A stretch of 64,000 bases of DNA from Littorina saxatilis (GCF_037325665.1 NC_090253.1:13923773-13987772), one strand, 5' to 3'. Numbered from the stretch's first letter, positions 14,027-27,771 are shown. The notes: generated by a model from the sequence alone, not told the origin. Numbers and translations are program-made.

Positions 14027-14305
14027 GCTCTTCCATTCGACAAGCAATTTTAAACAAGTGTTAAGACTGTTACCAAGAAAACAGAGGCACTAGAATGAGA
14101 AAAATATGCTAGTTGCTCTTCCCTTCGACAAGCAATTTTAAACAAGTGTTAAGACTATTAGTATTACTAATACTATTACCAAGAAAACAGAGTCACTAGA
14201 ATGAGAAAAATATGCTAGTAGCTCTTCCCTTCGACAAGCAATTTTAAACAAGTGTTAAAGACTATTACCAAGAAAACAGTCAGTTAGTCACTAGAATGAG
14301 AAAAA
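14027..14305. repeat. Three tandem copies of an approximately 90-105 bp unit upstream of the start codon
   Basis: The phrase GCTCTTCC-TTCGACAAGC recurs at 14027, 14115 and 14221 with the same downstream sequence (AAACAAGTGTTAAGAC, then AAGAAAACAG). The second copy has an extra palindromic TTAGTATTACTAA-type segment. The array ends about 130 bp before the ABCB start codon. Confidence 0.88.
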
Positions 14306-14435
14306 AATAGGCTGGTTCAGTGGTTGTGTCATGTGTGATGTGGACCAAAAAAACGCCATCTTTTGTCATCTCACTTTCCCGGGTTGTCATATTATTTTTT
14401 TTATCTCAGACTGAGTGACTCAGCAGGACGCCAAG

Positions 14436-14634
14436 ATGCCACCAGGAATGGGCGGAGGCGATGCGGCCAGACGGCGGAATACAAGCGGCGACAAGAAGAA
14501 GGAAGAGGTGCCTGATGGTCCCGTCTACACCGTCAGCTACCACACCTACACTCTGCCGTTGTTCCGCTACACTAACGCAGTTCGCTCCATCGTCATCATC
14601 GACGGATTGCTCACTGTGATACTCTGGTTGTGTG
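14436..14634 (+). CDS. ABCB exon 1 (start codon, residues 1-67)
   Basis: The ATG at 14436 has a good context (CCAAGATGC) and an in-frame TGA lies at 14412-14414, so this start is preferred. The exon encodes a basic, disordered N-terminus and TMD0 helix 1 ([20 protein letters not shown]). It ends in phase 1 at TGTG|GTCAGT, inside the first unit of a 37-bp minisatellite. Confidence 0.88.
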
Positions 14635-17600
14635 GTCAGTAGTGCTGGTTCATTCACTCTTGTGTTGTGTGGTCAGTAGTGCTGGTTCATTCACTCTTGT
14701 GTTGTGTGGTCAGTAGTGCTGGTTCATTCACTCTTGTGTTGTGTGGTCAGTAGTGCTGGTTCATTCACTCTTGTGTTGTGTGGTCAGTAGTGCTGGTTCA
14801 TTCACTCTTGTGTTGTGTGGTCAGTAGTGCTGGTTCATTCACTCTTGTGTTGTGTGGTCAGTAGTGCTGGTTCATTCACTCTTGTGTTGTTCTGTGGTGT
14901 GTGTGCAATCTTATCCATGTTGGGTTTCAATCAATGGTTGCACACAGCAGCAGAATACTTCATTACATGTAGATGATGTACATTAATTATGTCAAATACA
15001 TTTGTCGAGTAGAGGTCCTTGCAAGAGCAGATGAACAGAATGTGTGACATGAACCATCTGGGTTGACAGTTTATTCTCTGTCTTTACCATTTGTTCTTTA
15101 TACTTAATGCCAGTGTGTGTGTACACGTGCGTGTGTGTTTGTAATGTAAGTGAACATGTGTATGTGTCAGTGTCAAACATTTTTGAGTCACTTGAGAAAA
15201 AGTGACTCTATGTAATCGGTCAGTGTTAGTCTGTCCGGCCGGCCGTCCGTAGACACCACCTTAACGTTGGACTTTTCTCGGAAACTATCAAAGCGATCGG
15301 GTTCATATTTTGTTTAGTCGTGACCTCCAATGACCTCTACACTTTAACGATGGTTTCGTTGACCTTTGACCTTTTTCAAGGTCACAGGTCAGCGTCAAAG
15401 GAAAAATTAGACATTTTATATCTTTGACAAAGTTCATCGGATGTGATTGAAACTTTGTAGGATTATTCTTTACATCAAAGTATTTACATCTGTAGCCTTT
15501 TACGAACGTTATCAGAAAAACAAGGGAGATAACTAGCCTTTTCTGTTCGGCAACACACAACTTAACGTTGGGCTTTTCTCGGAAACTATAAAAGTGACCG
15601 GGCTCAAATTTTATGTGAACGTGACTCATTGTGTTGTGAATAGCAATTTCTTCCTGTCCATCTGATGCCTCATATAATATTCAGAACTGCGAAAGTGACT
15701 CGATCGAGCGTTTGCTCTTCTTGTTAAGTTTTATTCTCGCTTTCAACAAATTGGCAAGGTTGTTTTTGCTGATGTGTCTGATTCAGCTATGTTTGAACAA
15801 GATAACATCAACAAAGAAAATATACTCACCATGAAAAACAACATGAACAATCAAACATGAACACAGACCAGTTTTGACATAAGGTCTTCATGAGCAAATA
15901 AAATAAAATAAAAGATTTTAATACACAGCCCATGTTATTCTTGTGTTGATTGTTCATGTTGCTGGTTTTTTCTGGTGAGTACATTTTAATTGTTATCTTG
16001 TTCTAGTTCTTCTGGTTTCAACAGTATTTTTTATTTAAAGACATGTTTACAAAGCCAAGGAATTTATGATTTAATAAAGTAGCACAACAAGATAAACTTA
16101 AAAATTTACTCTTATAGACAAAAGAATAAAGTGGCGGATGATATTGTAAATTCATAATAAATATTATTCAAACCCAAATATTCTCGTTCTTCTCACCTGC
16201 AGTCTCTTGTTCCATTTCATTCAACTATATGGGCGGGGATATAGCTCAGTTGGTAGCGCGCTGGATTTGTATTCAGTTGGCCGCTGTCAGCGCGAGTTCG
16301 ATCCCAGGTTCGGCGGAAATTTATTTCACAGTGTCAACTTTGTGTGCAGACTCTCTTCGGTGTCCGAACCACCCCCCGTGTATACTACATTGGGTGTGCA
16401 CGTTAAAGATCCCACGATTGACAAAAGGGTCTTTCCTGGCAAAATTGCTTAGGCACAGTTAATAATTGTCTACCATACCCGTGTGACTTGGAATAAGGCC
16501 GTGAAAGGTAAATATGCGCCGACATGGCTGCAATCTACTGGCCGTATAAAATTTCATCTCACACGGCATCACTGCAGAGCGCCTAGAACTGTACCCACGG
16601 AATATGCGCGATATAAGCCTCATTGATTGATTGATTAACTATGTTTGGTTTTAAAAGTGACTAAGAGTGTATTTGTTACCCTTGTAATTTTCCTGTGTGT
16701 CCTGTGTTTAGGTGGGGACTCAGAGTACTTCGAAAAGAACATCGTAGAGTTCAAGTTCATGCACTCGGTCTTCGACCTTGCCATGTTGGCCATTCTGAAA
16801 ACTGTCCTGCTGGTTGTCGTCTCCTCCGCCCTTGAGGAGAGCGCCCACAAAATGGTGGACAACCCCTTCGAAATAGCGCTGGAGAACCAAGTCTTCTGGC
16901 TTCACGTGGGCATGAAGCTGATCACCTTCTCATGCCTCGTGGCCAGTGTCGTCAAGGTAGGCCTGGTGTTGAACTGTCTCCTCAACGTCGCAGACTACGA
17001 GGTCATGAGCGCCACTTACAACGCGGCGTGTATATCGTTTGTGACGTTTACATTTATTGAGTTTGCGCTGTGCTTGTGGAGCAACCGGGCGATGCGCAAG
17101 TTACAGCTGATCCGCATCCAGCACCCCTTCAACGACATGGGGCAGGAACTGGACAAAGATGGGCGAGTGATGAAGAAGTCGCCTGGAATTCTCAAAGTGT
17201 TCTCGCTAGCAAAAGACGTAAGATGCATGTTGCATTGTCCATGTATTTTGAAAATGCCCTGTGACCGGTTTAGATGTTAGTCTGTGTAGTTGGGAGTGGA
17301 TGGGAGTGTATGTGTATTTCAGTTCAAATGTTTAACGGAATTGCCTTACGTTCTTCCTTGTGTGTGTGCGTGTGTGGGTGTTTCCTAAGGGGTGGAGAGT
17401 GCAAACAGCAAAGTGTTACACTTACTTTCTGGATCACTGTAATATTATCTTCCCTTTTGCCTTTAGCTTGGTACATGCCAAACATGACATTTTCAAACCC
17501 AAGAAACACTCTCTAAACCGCTACATATGTATTAAAGGGGGAGTCCCTATACATGTACTTCAAAATAAGTTCAAGCCAAGTTTTTGTCCATACATCTTTG

Positions 17601-19819
17601 CAGGAAGCCCCACTAGTAACTGGCGGCCTGTTTGCAATGCTGCTGTCAAGTGGGTCACAGGTAGTGGCGCCCCTCTTCTTTGGCAAAGTGGTGGACGCAG
17701 CCTTGGACAGCATGAGTAAGTTGATAGAGAAGCGTTTGTCCTGAGCAGTTAAAGAACCTTCCTTCCTGTGTCAGCCACCTTGTAAATTGCTATACATCTG
17801 TCCATGCGTTTGTGTGGGATACAAGCAGTGCTGTTACACTAACACAGGTATCAAAATTCTGCAGCATGGCAGCTTTGTGTGCAGGATTGATGCTACCTGA
17901 ATTTTCACTCGGTGGAAGTGACTCAAATTGTTTAGCAAAGGGATATTAAAGTACAGTGGAAACCCTATTGCATGGTGGACAACCCCCTCTTTTAAGATTT
18001 TATGTTTAAGACCCCGTTCTTTTTAAGAACCAATTTTCTCAGTTGTTTTGACGTGTTAAAATGAAGGTTCCACTGTAATGAAATGGAATGAAGTTAATAG
18101 CCCTATGGAAAGATATTATTGGAAACCTTTGAGGTTAGGATGCAGGAAGGAGAGTTCTAAAAAAAAAATAAAAATAAAAAACTTCCAAACGATGTGTGAA
18201 AGATGGCCTGAACCAAACACTTCTCATCTTGCTCATGTTAAAAGCCCCGTAGAAAGATTTTCTTGGATACCTTTGAGTTAAGCTTGCAGGAAGGACAATT
18301 TCTTTCAAAAAAAAAAAAAATGAAACAATTTTCCACACTTTGTGTGACAGCCGAACTGAACCGAACGGTTCTCATCCTGGTGGGTATCTACATTGTTGGC
18401 TCCATTGCGTCCATGGCGCGGGCCTGGCTCTTCGTCTTGGCTGGGCAGCGAATGGTGGCACGGCTGCGCAAGAACCTGTTTGCTAGCGTCATCCGCCAAG
18501 ACATCGCTTTCTTTGACACCAACAGGTTTGTTTGTCCTGTTTGAAGACCCCCCCGTCCATCACAAGTGACAGCCAAGACATAGACCACGCCCCCCTCGTG
18601 ACGAGTGCCTGGGGTTTTAACGCTAGATTTGAGAAGAACTTTAGTTTTAAGGATGTGGAATTTCAAAACAAATCAACTGCTAATGATCTGAATGCCTCCT
18701 GTGCCATATAATGAGGGATCCGACTGCAACTTTTGTGTATGTGTGTGTGTCTGTGTGCATGTAATGTATGCACAGATCTGTGCACTTATTTGTGAAATTG
18801 GGTGGTTGTGTGTGTGCATTTGTGTGTGCGTGTATGCTCCTGTGTGTATGCGCTCCCACATGGGATTGAGTACGGGTGAACTTAACTTTTAGGCAGGCAT
18901 GAAATGAAACGATGTGTGTGAAAGTGATCCCTTCTCATGGCCTGAGAAACGTGCCCTTAGCGTTACAAGTGTATCTTTGAAAGTTTAGACAATGACTCCT
19001 TAAAATCAGCATATTTGTGTGTACGTCACAGAACGGGCGAGCTGTGTAATCGTCTGGCGTCAGACACTCAGGTTCTTCAGAATGCTGTCACGGTGAGTAC
19101 TGGCCGAAAAGTAGAGCTTGAAGATACATGTACCCTCCTTCCTCTGTGAAGGTTCCAGTACACTACAGTGGATCTATCCAGGCTTTTGCCTGGAATGAAA
19201 TCATCCTTGTATTTGGACACATACCATAAGTCAACAGGCTGGCTCCTAATTACCGTGCAGAGTGGGAATGCATTGCTTTATTCATTCTGTAAATTTAAAA
19301 AAAAAAAAATGGTAACTGACACTATGTCAATGTAAATAATATTAATTCAGCAAAACATTCTCACTCTGCACAGCAAGCATCCAGGCTGTTGAGTTTTGGT
19401 ATGTGTTTGACGGGCGGGGTGGTAAGACGTCGGCCTCTTAATCGAAAGGTCGAGGGTTCGAATCCCGGCCGCGGCCGCCTGGTGGGTTAAGTGTGGAGAT
19501 TTTTCCAATCTCCCAGGTCAACTTATGTGCAGACCTGCTATAGTGGCTTATCCCCCTTCGTGTGTACACGCAAGCACAAGACCAAGTGCGCACGGAAAAG
19601 ATCCTGTAATCCAGGTCAGAGTTCGGTGGGTTATAGAAATAATAATAATAATAACGATTACTTATATAGCGCGTAAACCTCGTGGTGACAAGCCCAGAGC
19701 GCTTTACACTTACATAATCACAATACAAACAAGGAAAGAGAACTAAATCCGAATAAATTCAAACATAGTCACACACACCCACACACGCACGCACACACAC
19801 ACACACACACACGCACGCG

Positions 19820-19850
<31 letters not shown>

Positions 19851-22847
19851 AATCTTTCTTTCGTCATTGTCAATGTTCAGGTAACCCGCAATGTCATTCC
19901 ATGTACGCATACGTTATACTAGTACAACACACACAGGCACATACACATCTTCACGAACGCCACACTTTAGTAGATAATACACGTGGCAGCGCCAATGACT
20001 CACCGATCATGGGATCACGAAAATACCCAGCATGCTTCCTCCGAAAGCGGCGTATGGCTGCCTAAATGGCGGGGTAAAAACGGTCATACATGTACACGTA
20101 AAATTCCACTCGTGCAAAAACACGAGTGTACGTGGGAGTTTCAGCCCACGCACGCAGAAGAAGAAGAAGGTATGTGTTTGCTGGCGCATACAGTGAAATC
20201 TCGTGTTTTAGGATCCTCCGTTATAAGACTCCCTCACATGAAGACCTGATTCCCCTCCCCTTTTTCATGCCTTTTTCATGAATTTATTCATAAAAAAATT
20301 CCAACTCACCACAGTCAGGGTGTTGGTTTTTGGTATGTGACCAAGTGGAGGGAAGTTCTTATCCCATGTTAAAGTTTGGTCAGATCTGAGACGGTAGGGC
20401 ACACTGTTTTTCACGAGGTTTTAAAGACCTGCGTTATTCAGAGTTTTGGAGTGCGCAAAGTAGAGCTATGGTGGTATCTGTGGTGTGACATCCTTGGAGT
20501 GCGCAAAGTAGAGCTATGGTGGTATCTGTGGTGTGACATCCTTGCCATACATCCCTCCCATGAAAGGACACCTTCTATTGTCCAATCTTTACAAAAATAT
20601 TCCTGCTTCGACAGGGACACTTTTGGTTGCTTGGTTCCAAGATTGTCCTGTCATCACAGAAACAAACCATTGTACTTTTTGAGTCACTTGAGAAAAAGTG
20701 ACTATGTAATCGGTCAGTGTTAGTCTGTCCGGCCGGCCGTCCGTAAACACCACCTTAACGTTGGACTTTTCTCGGAAACTATCAAAGCGATCGGGCTCAT
20801 ATTTTGTTTAGTCGTGACCTCCAATGACCTCTACACTTTAACGATGGTTTCGTTGACCTTTGACCTTTTTCAAGGTCACAGGTCAGCGTCAAAGGAAAAA
20901 TTAGACATTTTATATCTTTGACAAAGTTCATCGGATGTGATTGAAACTTTGTAGGATTATTCTTTACATCAAAGTATTTACATCTGTAGCCTTTTACGAA
21001 CGTTATCAGAAAAACAAGGGAGATAACTAGCCTTTTCTGTTCGGCAACACACAACTTAACGTTGGGCTTTTCTCGGAAACTATAAAAGTGACCGGGCTCA
21101 AATTTTATGTGAACGTGACTCATTGTGTTGTGAATAGCAATTTCTTCCTGTCCATCTGATGCCTCATATAATATTCAGAACTGCGAAAGTGACTCGATCG
21201 AGCGTTTGCTCTTCTTGTTAAATCTCATTTGACCTGTTGTGTTTGTTTTGCAGGTGAATATCTCCATGCTGTCGCGCTACATACTGCAGATCATCGGCTC
21301 CATGGTGTTCATGTTCATCCTCAACCCCTCTTTGACTGGGATCCTCCTGGCTGTCGTTCCCATCGTGTCCTTCAGTGCCGTCCGCTATGGTAAGGAACTG
21401 CTCATTTTCAATGGATTCTGAGACTGTTGTGAGCTTTGTTAAGGCTAGCCTTAATTTAGCCGAATGTTGAATTTGCGAAGACATTGCAAAGTCTTTTGAC
21501 TGAAAATTCAATGCCAAAGCTTTGTGCAGTGAGCTTTGTGAAGTAGACTTTGTGAAGTAGACTTTGTGAAGTAGACTTTGTGAAGTAGACTGTGTGATGT
21601 AGACTGTGTGAAGTAGACTTTGTGAAGTAGACTTTGTGAAGTAGACTTTGTGCAGTGAGCTTTGTGAAGTAGACTGTGTGAAGTAGACTGTGTGAAGTAG
21701 ACTGTGTGAAGTAGACTGTGTGAAGTAGACTGTGTGAAGTAGACTGTGTGAAGTAGACTTTGTGAAGTAGACTGTGTGAAGTAGACTTTGTGAAGTAGAC
21801 TTTGTGAAGTAGACTGTGTGAAGTAGACTTTGTGAAGTAGACTGTGTGAAGTAGACTGTGTGAAGTAGACTTTGTGAAGCAGACTTTGTGAAGTAGACTG
21901 TGTGAAGTAGACTGTGTGAAGTAGACTTTGTGAAGTAGACTTTGTGAAGTAGACTGTGTGAAGTAGACTTTGTGAAGTAGACTGTGTGAAGTAGACTGTG
22001 TGAAGTAGACTGTGTGAAGTAGACTTTGTGATGTCGAATTTGCCCAATTGATAGCAGGCTTCAGAGAGATATGTGGACAGATAGGCACATGGAGAAATTG
22101 GCAGATGAGCAAGAAAAGAAAAAACACAAACTTGCCGTTTTATGCCAATATTCTTGGCTGGCTAGTTGATTTGTACGTTCTCTTAGGACCAATGGTCTTA
22201 TTTTGGGTCAAGTAAAAAATATTTTTTCATAAGTGCTGCAAAGAAGGGACTCCTTGAATAGAGAAAACCACTTCGGATGAGGGTCGATTTTGAACCATGT
22301 TTTTTTCTGGTTTTAAAACTAGTCTGTGGAATAATTCATGTCCTATATATCATATGGATGACAGTCTATTCTTTGAAGTGCCAGCAGGCCTATATTTATA
22401 GCACTTCCCTTTGTATCTGAGATTCCTGAGATTATGATATCAGTTGAAATCTGAATCATTGCAAACAAATGTGTCTGTTACGAAGCAATTGGCATCCTTT
22501 CAGACTATTGTCAATATCCCTTTCAACATAGTTTTGTCTTGGTGTTTTTCCAGGAAAGTTTGTGCAAAAGCAGAGGAAAGAATTCCAGGACAGACTGGCA
22601 GACGCAGGCACACAAGCAGAAGAGGCCTTGTCCAGTATACGGACCGTGCGCATGTTTTCCGGGGAGCCCAAAGTGAAAGAACTGTACGGGAATGAAGTGG
22701 ACAGAAGTTACCAGGTTGGCAAGAAGCTGGCCCTCGCTCAGGGTGAGCATGCATTGGACATACACATGAAGGAATGGAAGCAGCCACCCAGCCTTGGACA
22801 CACATACACACACACATGCACACACGCATTCACGCACACATTCACGC

Positions 22848-22880
<33 letters not shown>

Positions 22881-22945
22881 TATGCAACACACGCACGCAC
22901 GCTTGCACGCATGAAAACACGCACACACGCACTTACACTCACACA

Positions 22946-23027
<82 letters not shown>

Positions 23028-26000
23028 TTGAAATGAAAGAAGCAGCCTGTAATGCCCTAAATATTCAGCTTTATCTCGTACACCAATCCAAGGTTTTAGA
23101 AATGTTACATGGATGTGGACAGATAGGCACATGTTCATTCCCTTAAGGGGGGACAGGGTAGGCAAGCACTTTTTTTTTTTATTTTGGAAACAGCTTGCTG
23201 CTTGTTTGATTTTTGCAAGCAGAATAACCTAATTAAGGGAAACCATTTTAAATTTTGAGTGAAAAGCAATTTTTGGGGGTTTTATTCACCAAAATGTGAG
23301 AAAAACGTTATAAAATGTGCTTATTTTAAAATGTTGCAGTTTGTGAACCAGTGCATGTTTTGATCCAATTTTTCTTCTTTGCAGCAATATGTGTGTGTTT
23401 AATAATTCTGTGTATCGAAAAGCATTTCTAAGCAATATATTATTTTAATTTAGCATTTTCAGTTACCGGTTCAGTTCTGATAAGAAAAATACATGAAATC
23501 CTAACTGTCAGACTCATAAAAACCCAACCAATGCACTGAACTCTTATTCCATACACAGAACTGATGCTGTACAACTCATAAACAACATATACAAAAACTG
23601 AACAAATCCATCAAGCCTTTCAAAAGTTGCAACATTTTAATTGTAGCGTTTTGTCTGAAAATTACATTCAGAGAAAACAGCATTTTAAAGATTTGAACCA
23701 GTACATAAAAAAACCAGTAGCACAGTGCACCCTGAATTCATATGTTTTTATCAGAATGACCACTTTACTATGTAGGGAAAAGGATTTGACAATCAAATTA
23801 TCAGGATTTTTTTTATATACATCATATGAAAACAGCCATCTTTGCTTGTACCGATATGAAAACATGAATCAGAACCAAACTGTCAGACTCATAAAAACCC
23901 AACCAATGCACTTAACTCTTATTCCATACACAAAACTGACGCTTTACAAATCATAAACAACATAAACAAAAATGAAACAAATCCATCAAGCCATTCAAAA
24001 GTTGCAACATTTTAATTACAGATGTTTGTCTGAAAATTACATTCAGAGAAAACAGCATTTGAAAGATTCCAACCAGTACCTCAAACTAGTAGCACAGTGC
24101 AGCCTGAATTGATATGTTTTTATAAGAATAACCACTTTACTATGATGGGGAAATGAGTTGACAATCAAATTATCCAGACTTTTTTTAAAAAATCATTTGA
24201 AAACTCATCTATGTTAGTGCAGATATGAATCAAAACGAAACTGTCGGACTCATAAAAACACAAGGAATCCACTGTATTCTTATTCCATGCACAGAAATGG
24301 TGCTTCACAAATCATAAACAACATATACAAAATTGGAACAAATCCATCTTGCCATTCAATAGTTACAACATTTTAATTACCACATTTTGTCTCAAATTAC
24401 ATGTAGAGAAAACAGCATGTAAAAGAGTCTCACTAGTACCCCGGTAAACTAGTACCACAGTAGAGCTTGAATTAATGGGGTGGTTTTTTTTTTAACCAGA
24501 ATAACACTTTAACTATGAAGGGGAAATGATTTGATAATCAAATTATCAGATTTTTTTGATTTAAAAAAAAAATCATATGAAAACATTAAAAAAGTCAATT
24601 ATCTGTGTTTGTGCTGATATGAAAATATTGATCAGAACCAAACTGTCAGACTCATAAAAACCCAACGGATGCACTGATTTCTTATTCCATTGCATAGAAA
24701 TGATGCTTCACAAATCATCAACAACATTACATAATTATATATACACAAATGGAACAAAGCTATCAAGCCATTCAAAAGTTGCAACATTTTAATTACAGTA
24801 TTTCTGTGCTCAATCCTAACACTACAGCAAATTTCTGTAAAGCTGAATGTCCCTTTCCATGTACCAACATGGTCATACGCGGATTATTTAAAATGCAACT
24901 TTACCACCCGAAGCGTTGCAAACACCGGGAGAAGAGTAAACAACTGCAGACTTGAATGGACACTCATATGCACTCCAGATGCAGGGCCTGTGCAAATCCT
25001 TGGGATGATGCATCACCTTCTTTCATAATCAGACTGCTATCAGACAAGCATTCAGTACAGGATATAAACCTTTCAGCAATAGATTGAGCTGATCAATGTT
25101 GACAAAAGCCCAACACATGTCAGCGGAGTGACGTTGCACAGTACCAGTATCCATATCTGCTTGTGATGGGTCAGAAGATGGCAAAGTATCTGTATCTTCT
25201 TATGGTTGGTCAGAAGATGGCAAAGCTGATGTTTCTGCTGTGGAAGAGGGTAGTTCCGGTTTAGCAAACTTTTCCATCAGGTCAATCTTTCTCCTCGCTG
25301 CCACCACAGGAGGACTGGCTCTCCCCTTGCTCCAACCTAATAAATACACAAACACTGATTTAATATTTGATACAACTGTCCATGGTTTTTGTTTGTAATA
25401 AGCTGCAAATTTTAAGATTCAATATAAACGTCAACAAGTGCTTGTACTTTATTTTGCAAATGACCATGTTACATGGGGTGTACCTCAACTTTTTGGCTAG
25501 GCTGGTAAATCAGAAATCCCAATCAGCCCCCAACCACTGAACAGGCGGGTTTTCTTACAACCACCTCAGCGGCTCGTACCCACATATGTCGGTTGACAAA
25601 CACACACACACACACACACACAAAAGACATTCATTAATTGGCCCCTATCACAAAATGTACATGTCAAGTTTACTATGGGATTTGAGTAACCACACAATCA
25701 CATACACACAGGAACTAATACTGAAACTAGCTGAATTATTTTCTTTCTTTCTTTCTTTCTTTTCATATTTTTCTTTTAAAATTAATTTCTTTCATCACAC
25801 TTGCTATGTATTTGCTTGTTTCTTGTCTGTTGTCTGTTTTGTGTGTGTGTGTGTGTGTGTTCTGTGTGTGTGTATACATTTTCAGATTTCCTAAACCTAG
25901 CACTGTTTGCAGGTGATCTTTATGCTTTTGATTCATGAGTTGCATCCCCAGTCCTTTAGTTTAACTCTTTTTTTTTCTTTGGTGAAGTAAATTGGATCTA

Positions 26001-27727
26001 TTTTTTTTATTCCTTAGTTAATGGAAAAGATTTGACAACAATATTGCTGTCAATGATAGGTTGGTCAGCCATGCTGGTGTAAACCAATCCTTTAGAATTA
26101 GAGAACGCTCTCTAGTAGGGTACTTATTTTCCTACGGTCAATGACCAGAAACAGAAACTGTGTCAGTCGTACATCGCTCAGATGCTGCTTCTCAGTTTGA
26201 CCCCAGACAAAGAATACTGATGACATGTTACACCATAGTAAGCTCTCAAGGACTGGCCAGCGAAGAACAATAAAATAGGGGTTGTGAAGACGATATCACA
26301 GAGATGATCGAGGGGGGGGGGGGGGGGGGGGGGTGCGGCGGCGGCATGGTCAGTAAATTGGATCAAGAAACCCGCAAAATACTTCAGACACAAACTGTTT
26401 ATCATTTACCTGCAAACCCTAACACATTCTTACAACAACAACAACATAACGATGTGCAATAAATCACGTTGTCAAACAAACAAGATCGAAAAGAGAAAGA
26501 AGCAAAACCCACCTCGTCGAGTCAAGAATCTTAGAATCAGAATGTCGTCTGCTTAAATACGATCATGTTGGTTCATTTCGGAGTGTTGTTACTTCCTTCT
26601 ACTGTTCGCTGCTGCTGGTTCATCTTTCTCTGATATTTCTTGACACTATGCCGAACATTTCCAATGTTAGGGTTGTTCTCCGCAGCTCAAAACTTTGAAA
26701 AATGCTGCTGAATCGGTGAAAACGTCATGGATTTGTTGACACCGGGGGACTGATAAGTTGTCTACTGCGCTTGCGCCAAATGCCTTTGACCTACATATAT
26801 TTGCATATATTAATTCCGGGGTTTCGGTTGGAACGGATTCTCTCTCTTTGTGCCTATGTCAACGGAAATTCCCCAACGGTGATGACGTCATCTTGAAGAA
26901 CGGAAATTTCCACACAGTTTGAACAGCGAAGGGTCATGTCATGTGCGCACATTTACCAGCACGGAGTATCCAAAGTTGACCATTTTTTCGATTTTTTTGA
27001 TAAAACACAGACAAAAACAACAAAACATCGGTTTGAAAATGGTTTTATTTACATGAATACATGTCTAAAATGACAAAAGCAGATTATTGAATGCATTCCA
27101 GGATGTTCAAAGGTGTGAAAAATGCAACAACCCCAAAAAGGTGTATGAGACCAAAAATAACTCATTTTGCCTACCCGGTCTGCCCTTAATATTTCAATGT
27201 GAAAACAAATTTCTGTTATATTTAGTCTGGCACTTCAAAATACCATACCTTCTATACCCGTTTGGGCAGCTATACCAAGAATATTGGTTAACATTGTTTT
27301 TTTGCAGGTACCTTTGATGGTGCGCTAGCTTGTAAAAAGTATCACATTTTATTTATTTATTTATTTTGTTGACCTTTTTGGACAGCTTTATCATGGAATT
27401 GGGAGTAATGCATGTCTTATTTCTTCAGGTACTTTTGATGGCGTGATAGGAGTCATTTCTCAGGGAGCTGTGGCTCTGGTTCTGTGGTACGGTGGAAAGT
27501 TGGTCCACGAAAAGACACTCTCTGCTGGAGTTCTAACATGTAAGTTCTGTGGTCTTTCCAGCACCCTTGAATTAGAGGGCTTCGATTATAGGCAGCCCCA
27601 ACTCAATCCAATCAGTTTGTCACTTTTGGCGTGGGTTTGAACCTTGGGTTTTGCGAGGGATTTATTTTCCATTGTCACATTTGTGGAGATCCTTCTCCCC
27701 CCCCCCCCCCCCCCCCCGCACAGCCCC

Positions 27728-27771
<44 letters not shown>

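Larger units (their letters stand above)
12641..14435. other. Upstream region of the ABCB gene (5' UTR/promoter not resolved)
   Basis: This is the sequence between the foldback element and the first coding exon. It contains a GA run (13001-13070), a long CT-rich tract (about 13465-13690), a LINE-tail-like fragment (12919-12985) and a tandem repeat at 14027-14305. No TATA box or transcription start can be assigned. A non-coding first exon is possible near 12750-12830. Confidence 0.45.
23147..27185. mobile_element. 4.04-kb TTAA-flanked element in intron 7
   Basis: The left end reads GGGGGGACAGGGTAGGCAA and the right end, read inward, reads GGGCAGACCGGGTAGGCAA, an inverted repeat of about 19 bp with three mismatches. 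TTAA lies directly outside both ends (23143-23146 and 27186-27189), the target duplication of piggyBac-type elements. The interior contains an approximately 370-bp tandem array (23505-24800) and a G homopolymer. No transposase frame is visible, so it is probably non-autonomous. Ends beginning GGG are unusual for piggyBac, so the superfamily is tentative. Confidence 0.72.

Noticed and set aside
15303-15629. A 108-codon minus-strand frame that is identical in copies at 20797 and 46246 and longer at 31429
   Set aside because: The identity follows from recent copying of the family A element. Composition and lack of recognisable motifs argue against a protein.
16229-16310. tRNA-like sequence with A and B boxes (also at 19410, 33987, 43650, 44607, 45158)
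   Set aside because: These are SINE heads followed by SINE bodies, tails and target duplications, and they do not fold as complete tRNAs.
21456-22127. Long minus-strand frames of repeated Ser-Leu-Leu-His type
   Set aside because: They are produced by the 14-bp minisatellite, open in two frames at once.
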